From the NCBI RefSeq assembly GCF_964019385.1, contig NC_088655.1, forward strand, positions 23,951,576 through 24,015,575: 64,000 nucleotides of DNA, read 5' to 3'. A model generated the notes under the pieces. The model was given only the letters and a program-made list of their open reading frames with translations. It had not been told where the DNA came from and made no database searches. The position numbers and the translations under genes are program-made. Origin of the DNA: Sycon ciliatum. Taxonomy: Eukaryota; Porifera; Calcarea; Leucosolenida; Sycettidae. This document shows, piece by piece, positions 56,270-64,000 of this stretch. The first letter of the stretch is position 1, and every line of letters begins with the position of its first letter.

Positions 56270-59200
56270 ATGAGTGAGGAGCGGCGTATCAGCCACAGAT
56301 CGACGAAAGGAAAGGAACCCAGGCGATATGGATTTTCTGGAAGTGAGCGCTCGAGTACTCGTGCCAGTCCTGGGAGCACTGAACTCGTAGAATTGGAGAG
56401 AGCTCGAGTGGCCAGAAAAAGGGCAGAGGCCGAAGTGCGAGTGGCAGAAGAGATTGCTGCACTGCAGGAACAAGTTCTGCAGAGTAAGTTAGCTGTCCTG
56501 CAGAAACGGCAAGCCTTGGAGCAAGCTCGTTCCGAAGAAGAATCTGCGCACGAGTCGGCGGCAGGAGCTAGCCCGTCGCCTCGTAGAGAAATTGCTTCGG
56601 ACGGGGACGTGGTCTTCCAACGAAGTCGTGACGGCGCAAGTGCGACTCTGCGATCTTGTATGCCACCACGAGCGGAGTCGGACAGTGCAGTTACCGGTAG
56701 TAGGTTTACGACTGATCCTCCGTTACCACTCGCGCGCACCAGTGTTGAAAATGTGAATACACTGGTAGCAGGAACAGCAGCTGCTCAGCTATCGCAGAAT
56801 GTCCCGGACGTCGTTGACGGTGTGTCTGAAGAGTCAGACCACTATGTGTCATCCAGTAGCGCCTCAAGTAGTGAGACTGCTGGTGACTCTACAACTACTG
56901 GAACTACAACTAACGCCGGCAGTAGTGGTGAAAGTGATAACAGCCACACTGATACTAGTACTGTTAGTCACTATGGGCCTGCTTCCAGGCGTGTTGCTAC
57001 ACATGCTCTGGCCAACGCAGGAGTTGTGTCCAGAGGCGGAGCTGCCTGCACTACCCAGCCAGTACATATGCAGCAGCAGCAGCAGCCGCCGTCACAGCAG
57101 CAGCAGCAGCCGCCGTCACAGCCGCCACGGAAGCAGCAGCTGCAGCAAGTCCATGTGCTTGGTAGCGCCGTGCGTCCAATGCTGCTGGAAGCAAGTGGAC
57201 AGGCCCAGCCAAGCCCCGCTGCACCGAGAAGACTGATGACTCCGAAGAAGAAAAAATCGGAAAAACAACAGAAGAACAAGGACAAAGCCGAGCAAGCAGC
57301 TTCACTGTGCAGTGCCATGACTGAGACACTCTCACTCAACCCTGGAGCAGTGCCGTTCCAACCAGCGAAGCAAACACTGTTGCCTGGACCTCAGCTGGCA
57401 CTGCCTGGACACCAGATGGCATCGCCTGGATTCATGCCATGGAACTCGCCTTATGCTGTTACCAGTCACCTGAAGGCGTTAGAGCTCCCCAAGTTTGATG
57501 GGAAGGTGAAAAGCTACCTGAAGTGGCGGCAGCGTTTCCTTCGGCTGATTGACGACAGTTACGCGATGTCGGAGAACCACAAGCTTGCGCATCTGAGGGA
57601 GGCCCTTGCTGATGGTTCTGCAGAAGAGCTGATTGCTGATGTCTTGGATGGACCTGGCGCATATAAAGTAATCATGGCCGAGTTGGAACGCTGGTACGGT
57701 GGCCAAGACCGAGAGCTGAACAACCAGGAAAGAGAGCTCATGGAGTGGCCAGTCTTGACCAATGAGCGTGACGTCAGCCAGCTGAAAAAGTTCGCCATTC
57801 GGCTCCGCAATACCCTGCTTAACATGGAAGCAGTCCAGGTGCAGCCAGGCAGAGAGTTATACCTGGCGCTAACCCGGAAGATTCCTCGACGGCTCCTGGC
57901 ACGCTACTTCGATCGTTATGATGATTCCAGCTGTGACATACAGGCATTCTCGCAATTCCTAATAACACACGTCCAGAAGCAGATGCGTGTTGAGGAACGA
58001 ATTGGCCTGGGAGACCGCCCACCAGTATCACTGCAGCCCAAGGAGCACCAAAACAAGAGTAATCGGCCGTTGCCCAGCAGGCAATATGGAGTCAGGGAGC
58101 GCGCGTTTATCTCCAGTCCTGGGACTCCACGATCAAGCGACTCGTCACAGCCTGGGCCGAAACGTAACTTGGTCGCTTCTAGCAGCCGCAGCAACTCCAG
58201 AAAAGAGCAAGCTGCCTCAGAGCAAAGACAGCATGCAGACAACAGCCATGCCTGTGGTAAGTGCGAGGGTGCACACCATATTGCAGATTGTGGCGAATTC
58301 AAGAGTCTGCCCGTGCAAAAGAGAAATGACACGATCCGGAACCTACGGCTATGCGTCAACTGCCTGGGAAATGGGCACTGGGCACAAGACTGCATGGCAG
58401 CGGTGTGCCGAGAGTGTCAAGGCAAGCATCATCATTTACTGCACCGTGAACGACAAGGCAGTTTTACACCATCACCACCAACGCGAAAAGAGGCTAGCCA
58501 CCATGTGAACAGCGAATCCCAGCCAGCCAATGACGACGAGGCCGGCTTGACCTCATTCATGACGATACCGGTGAGGGTCGCTAATGGAACAGTGACTGCC
58601 ACAGCCAACGTCCTTCTTGACTCTGGATCAACATGCAGCTTTGTCACAGAGAGGCTTGCACACCGACTACGGCTGCGAGGAGAGCGCAAGCCAGTGCATG
58701 TTGGTGTGCTAGGCGGTCAAGTTCTCTCAGGCGAGCGAGAGGTGGTGTCTCTGTCCCTTCATCAATATGACAGCCAGGAGATATCAGAAGTTGAGGCATA
58801 TGTGCTGCCAAAGATCACAAGCGACGTGCACGTTGCTGATTGGAGCCGTCTGCGTCACCAGTGGCCACATCTAGCAGACATTGATTTCCCTGCTGCAAGC
58901 AATCAACGCGCCATCGACATCCTAATCGGGCTAAATTCAGCAGCACTGCACAGTGCACAGGAAGAACGGATTGGCAAGGCAGGTGAGCCCATTGCAAGGC
59001 GCACACCCTTGGGATGGGTCTGTTTCGGTTCAGCCATACAAGACAGCTCTGTCCAGCACACCCATCATGCCCTGGAACTAACACAGACAGGTCTCGACTC
59101 GCTTGTCCGTAACTTCTGGGACTTGGAAGCGGTCGGCATGCAACCGTCTGCTGAGAGCTACCTGTCACCTGACGAACGCCATGCTGAGGAAATGACTCGA

Positions 59201-62200
59201 CAGCAGCTAGGGTACGCAGATGGTCGATTCGTTGTCGGTATTCCCTGGCAGAATGGAGCGCGTCCTCAGATCACGAGCAACCGAGTGCAGGCCGAGGATC
59301 GGCTGCGTTCGCTACTGAGGTCTCTAGAGAGAAGACCAACCGTTCAGATTCGCTATGCAAAGGTGCTAGAGGAGTACCTACAGAAGGCGTACATTCAGGA
59401 GCTGACATCTGATCAAGTCCAGCAATGTGGCCGTGAGCAATGGTTTCTGCCGCACTTCGCAGTAGTCCGCGAAGACAAGGCTACAACTAAGGTCCGTGTT
59501 GTGTTTGATGCTGCAGCTCGCTTCAACGGCACGTCCATCAATGAACACATGTACGCTGGGCCGCGACTGCAGAATGATCTCGTCACAGTACTGATCCGGT
59601 TCTGCATGCACCCCGTGGCACTGATTGCTGATGTGTCGGAGATGTTCCTTCAGGTGTCACTACAGCCTGAAGATCGCAGATATCACCGATTTCTTTGGAA
59701 GACCGGGGACGGAGTCAAGGCCTATGAGTTCACCAGGTTGGCGTTTGGCATCCGTGCATCGCCATACCTAGCAGGCAGAGCTTTGTTGGAGACGGCCGAG
59801 CGTTTCGGAGCGAACTACGACCCAGCAGTCAGTGACACAGTTCGCAAGGCATTCTACGTCGACGACATGTTGAAGTCCTTGCCTGACGACCAGAAAGCAA
59901 TGCGTCTTCGGTCTCAGCTACAAGACCTCCTGAAGAAAGGCGGCTTCCATCTCCGGAAGTGGTTGAGCAACAGTGAAGCAGTGATGGAATCAATTCCACC
60001 GGAGCACCGCGCGCCGGCCACGTCTAAGTCCATAACGGCACAAGAGTCGTCTGGACAGCCCTCACAAAAGGCACTGGGCGTAACGTGGATGGTCAGCGAA
60101 GATTATTTCACGTTTCACTATCAGGAACCCACATCCGCTGCGTGCACGAAGCGCACCGTCCTCAGTCGCATGGCATCACTGTTTGACCCCAGAGGGCAAC
60201 TAGCACCATTCACCATCAGGAGCAAGTTGTTGTTCCAGGAACTATGTCTTGCGGGGCTCGGCTGGGACGACCCACTGCCTGAAGAGACGGCGGTAGCTTG
60301 GCAAGAATGGTTTGCTGAGATGCCTAAGCTAACACAGCTACGCATTGATCGCTGTTTTCAAGATAGCACAACGTCGATGGGTCTGAGTGTGCACACGTTC
60401 ACCGACGCATCAGAACGGGCCTACGCCGCTGCGTCATACGTCCGAGCAGAGCGACCAGATGGTACAGCGAAGGTTACCCTGGTGATGGCCAAGGCAAGAC
60501 CAGCACCGATCAAGCGTCGATCCATTCCGATGCTAGAGCTGCAGGGAGCGGTCCTGGGTGTGCGTCTTGGGACGTACGTTAGCGAAGCTCTTGGTGTGAG
60601 AGCAGCCGACAGCCACTACTGGAGCGATTCCATGAATGTCCAATATTGGATTCGATCACCCAGCCGAAAGTTCAAGCTGGAAGTCGGCAACCGGATATCG
60701 GAGATCCAACAGCAGTCTATGGCACGGAACTGGCGTCATGTTCCCGGAGTCAGAAATCCAGCGGATCTCCCCACCCGTGGGATGACAGTCACACAGCTGG
60801 CAGAGGAGAGCAGGTGGTGGCATGGACCAACGTTTCTGGCACAGCAACAGAGCGAATGGCCAGATCGCAGGATAGCTGTGCCGAAGGAGCTACCACAAAT
60901 GCTCAAGACTCCTGAAATCACGATGACGGCAATGATGTCACCACCGTTGCGGCTAAGTCCAAACAACTATTCCTCGTGGAGCCGTCTTGTGCGGGTCACG
61001 GCTTGGTGCATGCGTGCCATACACAATCGCCGCAAGAGCCGACTGCCACAGCTAACGCTCAGCGACGCCCGTGTGAAGATTGCAATCAAGAACAGCAAGG
61101 AGGTTGCCGTGCCCGAGCTCTCACCAGCTGAGTTTGAAAGAGCGGAGCACTATTGGATCATGCGTGCGCAAGATGAGAGCTATGGTGAAGTGACCAGCAC
61201 GCTGAGAAAAGGGAAGGAGTTGCCAAGCAGTGCCCCTCTTCTCAAGTTGCAACCGCGCATCGACGAACAGAGTGGATACCCCGTATTAAGAGTTAGTGGG
61301 AGACTGCGTACGGCTTACCACTTGGCATCTGAGTTTCGATCGCCAATTATTCTCCCACCTCGACACCGAGTGACAGAGCTGATCATTCGGAGAGAGGATG
61401 AGCGATGCCGACACAGCATTGGCACGAATCACATCCTGTCCAATCTCGCCGATCACTACTGGCTTGTGAAAGGCAAGCAAATGGTGAAGTCACATCGGCA
61501 CCACTGCGTGGGATGTCAGAAGGTGTGGCGCAAACCAGCCACTCCCAGGATGGGTCCTCTCCCAGACCTCCGCACGCAAGGACCACTTCTGGCATTCGCC
61601 CGCACCGCTGTGGACTTCGCCGGACCATTTCTAGTGAAGAGAGGTCGAGGACGTACACAAGAGAAGAGGTATGTGGCAGTGTTCACGTGTCTGCAATCTC
61701 GAGCGTGTCACTTGGAGCTGGTTACCTCTCTCGACACGACTGGCTTCAAGATGGCCCTGACGCGATTCTGCAAGCGTCGCGGCACACCCGAGATGTTGCT
61801 TACTGATAATGGAAGCAATTTTGTTGCGACAGAGCGAGAGCTGAGGGAGGCAGTCGCCCAGCTTGACCATGCCGACCTCGCATCGGAGTATGCAGGCCAA
61901 GGGATTGAGTGGAAATTCAATCCGCCTCGTTCTCCTCATTTCGGCGGCGTGTTCGAACGGATCGTGCGCTCCATGAAGCAAGTTCTCCAGACTGTGCTGT
62001 ACAAGGCTGATTTAACTGAAGAAGAGCTCCAGACAGTATTGGTGCAGGCCGAGGCTCTCATCAACTCGCGGCCATTGACAACGCTTTCGGAGGAAAGTGA
62101 AGACCTGGAGCCGCCTTTGCATTTCTTGGTTGGCCATTCGAGAGTTGCAACAGCGTTGGAAGCAACCCCGGAGGGGGGTCTGCATCGTCGCTGGCAGTTG

Positions 62201-62542
62201 CTTCAGGATCTGATGAAGCGCATTTGGAAGAGGTGGCTCCGCGAGATTGTTGCTCTAGCCAATTTGGAGACGAAGTGGCACCGTGATAGTGCATCGGTTA
62301 CAGTCGGCAAAATCCTGATGATGCTGGACGAATCGCTCCCAAGGACTCAGTGGCCGCTTGGTCGAGTGGTCGCTACGTATCCTGGAAAAGACGGGAAGGT
62401 GCGCGTAGTGGACGTGAAGGTCAAAGGGAAGGTGTACAAGCGCAGCGTCCACCTCTTGGTGCCCCTAGATGTGGAACCGTCAGCAGTCAAGGTGACTCTC
62501 CCAGCCTCTGCCGAAGTCCGGCTAAGTGATCTCAATGAGTGA
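56270..62542 (+). CDS. BEL/Pao gag-pol polyprotein, second copy
   Basis: About 2090 residues from the ATG at 56270, same domain order as the first copy: coiled coil, Gln-rich region, gag, zinc knuckles, aspartic protease, reverse transcriptase (YVDD), RNase H-like part, integrase, DUF5641-like end. It differs from the first copy by only a few residues, and the main motifs are present. The frame looks whole. An upstream extension into the LTR is open but would start before the primer-binding site, so I prefer this start. Confidence 0.93.
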   Translation: MSEERRISHRSTKGKEPRRYGFSGSERSSTRASPGSTELVELERARVARKRAEAEVRVAEEIAALQEQVLQSKLAVLQKRQALEQARSEEESAHESAAGASPSPRREIASDGDVVFQRSRDGASATLRSCMPPRAESDSAVTGSRFTTDPPLPLARTSVENVNTLVAGTAAAQLSQNVPDVVDGVSEESDHYVSSSSASSSETAGDSTTTGTTTNAGSSGESDNSHTDTSTVSHYGPASRRVATHALANAGVVSRGGAACTTQPVHMQQQQQPPSQQQQQPPSQPPRKQQLQQVHVLGSAVRPMLLEASGQAQPSPAAPRRLMTPKKKKSEKQQKNKDKAEQAASLCSAMTETLSLNPGAVPFQPAKQTLLPGPQLALPGHQMASPGFMPWNSPYAVTSHLKALELPKFDGKVKSYLKWRQRFLRLIDDSYAMSENHKLAHLREALADGSAEELIADVLDGPGAYKVIMAELERWYGGQDRELNNQERELMEWPVLTNERDVSQLKKFAIRLRNTLLNMEAVQVQPGRELYLALTRKIPRRLLARYFDRYDDSSCDIQAFSQFLITHVQKQMRVEERIGLGDRPPVSLQPKEHQNKSNRPLPSRQYGVRERAFISSPGTPRSSDSSQPGPKRNLVASSSRSNSRKEQAASEQRQHADNSHACGKCEGAHHIADCGEFKSLPVQKRNDTIRNLRLCVNCLGNGHWAQDCMAAVCRECQGKHHHLLHRERQGSFTPSPPTRKEASHHVNSESQPANDDEAGLTSFMTIPVRVANGTVTATANVLLDSGSTCSFVTERLAHRLRLRGERKPVHVGVLGGQVLSGEREVVSLSLHQYDSQEISEVEAYVLPKITSDVHVADWSRLRHQWPHLADIDFPAASNQRAIDILIGLNSAALHSAQEERIGKAGEPIARRTPLGWVCFGSAIQDSSVQHTHHALELTQTGLDSLVRNFWDLEAVGMQPSAESYLSPDERHAEEMTRQQLGYADGRFVVGIPWQNGARPQITSNRVQAEDRLRSLLRSLERRPTVQIRYAKVLEEYLQKAYIQELTSDQVQQCGREQWFLPHFAVVREDKATTKVRVVFDAAARFNGTSINEHMYAGPRLQNDLVTVLIRFCMHPVALIADVSEMFLQVSLQPEDRRYHRFLWKTGDGVKAYEFTRLAFGIRASPYLAGRALLETAERFGANYDPAVSDTVRKAFYVDDMLKSLPDDQKAMRLRSQLQDLLKKGGFHLRKWLSNSEAVMESIPPEHRAPATSKSITAQESSGQPSQKALGVTWMVSEDYFTFHYQEPTSAACTKRTVLSRMASLFDPRGQLAPFTIRSKLLFQELCLAGLGWDDPLPEETAVAWQEWFAEMPKLTQLRIDRCFQDSTTSMGLSVHTFTDASERAYAAASYVRAERPDGTAKVTLVMAKARPAPIKRRSIPMLELQGAVLGVRLGTYVSEALGVRAADSHYWSDSMNVQYWIRSPSRKFKLEVGNRISEIQQQSMARNWRHVPGVRNPADLPTRGMTVTQLAEESRWWHGPTFLAQQQSEWPDRRIAVPKELPQMLKTPEITMTAMMSPPLRLSPNNYSSWSRLVRVTAWCMRAIHNRRKSRLPQLTLSDARVKIAIKNSKEVAVPELSPAEFERAEHYWIMRAQDESYGEVTSTLRKGKELPSSAPLLKLQPRIDEQSGYPVLRVSGRLRTAYHLASEFRSPIILPPRHRVTELIIRREDERCRHSIGTNHILSNLADHYWLVKGKQMVKSHRHHCVGCQKVWRKPATPRMGPLPDLRTQGPLLAFARTAVDFAGPFLVKRGRGRTQEKRYVAVFTCLQSRACHLELVTSLDTTGFKMALTRFCKRRGTPEMLLTDNGSNFVATERELREAVAQLDHADLASEYAGQGIEWKFNPPRSPHFGGVFERIVRSMKQVLQTVLYKADLTEEELQTVLVQAEALINSRPLTTLSEESEDLEPPLHFLVGHSRVATALEATPEGGLHRRWQLLQDLMKRIWKRWLREIVALANLETKWHRDSASVTVGKILMMLDESLPRTQWPLGRVVATYPGKDGKVRVVDVKVKGKVYKRSVHLLVPLDVEPSAVKVTLPASAEVRLSDLNE

Positions 62543-62646
62543 CATTAACTGGAATGCTCGCCGTTGTTAATGCCGTGTATCAAGTTACGGTTTCGCCCAA
62601 TATCGTATAGGCATTAGATTCGCTCAGTTTTCCCACGTTCGCTCAT

Positions 62647-62657
62647 GAGGGAGGGAA
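62647..62657 (+). promoter_or_regulatory. Polypurine tract of second BEL element
   Basis: GAGGGAGGGAA directly before the 3' LTR. Confidence 0.75.
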
Positions 62658-63265
62658 TGTTACGTTTTCTTACTCTTAGTACTCCCTTGTGCCATTGTTC
62701 CAGCAGATGCTGCAGGTGTCGCTGACCTGCACAGTTTGTACGAGTACTTGTAGATTTATGCAGTGCGTGTCTACAGCTGTATTTGAATGTGTGCGTAGTG
62801 CACAGTTTGTAGTTGTCCCCTGGCCCTAGGCCTAGGCCCTGTGCCTGTGATACGTGATTGTGGTGCGTGTTAGCTTACACGTGGGAATGCTACGCGCTTT
62901 CATGTGACCTGCGTTACTTCCTTCTCACTGTACTTCCTTTTATGCATGTATCGCTGGCATATGTGACACGGGCCGGCCGGGCCGGAGTGTGTATTGGTTT
63001 TGGAAGCATGTGCCTTTTGTTCTGTGAGTTGTTGTTCGCATGCACATGTTGCTGGCCGGGTGGTAATGTTTTGGTTCTTGTTGTGTTGGACCTGAGCTCT
63101 AGATTCTACAAATTTTGTAGCTGTTGTGATTTTACTATGTTCCATGGGTCTGAATAATTGTGTTCTCCGGAGTGGAGTAAAACTGAACTGTGATTCGATT
63201 GTGTGCGGAAACCCGGTGTTTACGAAAGTGTGTTGACCTGGGCGCTGAGGAAAAGTAAGATAAAC
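62658..63265 (+). repeat. 3' LTR of second BEL element
   Basis: 608 bp, with the same 7-bp absence as its 5' partner. Satellite unit 25 resumes at 63266. Confidence 0.9.
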
Positions 63266-63683
63266 CTTCTGTGGCAACTACTTGTCAAGGTTGGCTGGTG
63301 AGCGCCGTTGTGGAATCATGGTGGTTGATGGAGAAAGCAAATACTCAGTTTCTTGAATCTATCAATCGTCAGGCAAAGTAACAAACTGAGGCAGGGCTGT
63401 AGTGTGTTAGTTCACTACAAGACTGACACACTCAGCCACAGAACAGGGCACAGAAATAGGAAATCGCCATGATTGTGTGAAGGTGAGAGTGTACTGTACA
63501 TGTTCTTCGCAGTACATGTGCATGGATGTCGTCCCATTCTGTTCGATTATCCTCCACCCAGGCCGTCACAACAAGCTCTTTCCCGTGCCAAGGCCTCCAG
63601 GATATCGACATCATAAGATTCTTTCACTCCAGACTCCAGTGACCATATATGGTAATGTCTTTGCACCTAGCAACACGCTGGTA

Positions 63684-64000
63684 ACCGGATGTGTATTAGC
63701 AGTGTTTGTAAAAATAGTGTGAAGTTGGTGTCAGTACAGTATTATGATGTCCATTGTGCATTGGGTTTAGAATGGCCAAGAAGTTTAGTCATGACTGACA
63801 CTGAAGTATCGAAACGATAGTATAAAAGCTTTCTGCACCAGTAGTTACTGTTAGTCGCCTATGGTAAGCGCATCAGGGCCGGCCTGTGAATTGAGATTCC
63901 CTGAATGTCGGTGGAGCGGGGATTCGTACAACTGAGCCCAATCAAAAATGGATCCAGTGATTGGAGGCACAGTATTGTACGACTCACTGCGTGCGACTTT
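63684..64000 (+). repeat. Satellite unit 26 (partial, first 317 bp)
   Basis: The array continues beyond the window. The TATA box and ATG/GTAAGC are present. The start reads gaagttgg, unlike unit 13 (gaacttgg), which occupies the same place after the first BEL element. Confidence 0.95.

Larger units (their letters stand above)
55608..63265 (+). mobile_element. BEL/Pao LTR retrotransposon, second copy
   Basis: 7658 bp, at the same site as the first copy, again with no target duplication. The 14-bp length difference from the first copy is a 7-bp stretch missing from each LTR; the internal regions are equal in length (6442 bp). The LTRs differ at about three positions. The main frame looks whole. 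This is a duplicate of the first insertion within the higher-order repeat. Confidence 0.93.
31052..63683 (+). repeat. Higher-order repeat, second block (units 13-25)
   Basis: This block repeats the order of the first: satellite units, RAG1-like transposon, satellite units, BEL element. The distance between the two RAG1-like frames is 29,431 bp and between the two BEL frames 32,639 bp. The excess of 3,208 bp equals about two satellite units gained or lost between the transposon and the BEL element. The extra units appear to be unit 17 (or 18) and unit 24. The coding regions of the embedded elements are almost identical to those of the first block. Confidence 0.85.
54410..63683 (+). repeat. Satellite unit 25, interrupted by second BEL element
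   Basis: 9274 bp: one 1616-bp unit plus a 7658-bp insert at the same base as in unit 12. It shares unit 12's private marks on both sides of the insert. Confidence 0.95.

Overview
This is invertebrate-type animal DNA made almost entirely of repeats. I read it as one long tandem array of a roughly 1.616-kb satellite unit. There are 25 complete copies plus a 317-bp partial one, all in the same orientation. Two kinds of autonomous mobile element are embedded in the array, each present twice: a DNA transposon coding for a RAG1-like protein, and a BEL/Pao LTR retrotransposon. BEL/Pao elements are known only from animals, and RAG1-like transposons come from invertebrate deuterostomes, molluscs and cnidarians, so the source is a metazoan. 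I cannot name the phylum. I see no ordinary host gene, rRNA, tRNA or CRISPR array.

Layout: units 1-4 (1-6465); unit 5, split by the RAG1-like transposon (insert 7288-11045); units 6-11 (11845-21763); unit 12, split by the BEL element (22962-30633); units 13-15 (31052-35895); unit 16, split by the second RAG1-like copy (36719-40476); units 17-24 (41275-54409); unit 25, split by the second BEL copy (55608-63265); and the start of unit 26. Each transposon type sits at the same base of the satellite unit in both copies and is flanked by the same private unit variants. The simplest reading is that each element inserted once and the whole composite of about 30 kb was then duplicated in tandem, giving a higher-order repeat. 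The blocks differ in unit number: 7 units from unit 6 to unit 12 in the first block, and 9 from unit 17 to unit 25 in the second. At least one of these differences can be traced to a homologous exchange inside a window of about 30 bp.

The most interesting content is the 3.76-kb DNA transposon. Its 1011-residue protein carries a RAG1-type N-terminal cysteine region, a RING-like domain, a TRAF-like zinc finger and a transposase core. Residue spacings in the core match RAG1: D594 to C613 is 19 residues (RAG1 D708 to C727), then CxxC, then H932-x4-H937 (RAG1 H937-x4-H942), then E958 (RAG1 E962). It resembles the N-RAG-TP elements described from Aplysia. Its two ends carry the same two conserved blocks, spaced 14 bp apart at one end and 4 bp at the other. 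That 10-bp difference recalls the 12/23 asymmetry of V(D)J recombination signals.

The BEL elements look whole (long single gag-pol frame, nearly identical LTRs) and therefore young. They show no visible target duplication. The satellite unit has many short open frames on both strands, but none shows convincing signs of being a gene. Each unit does carry a good TATA box followed by an ATG/GTAAGC junction.
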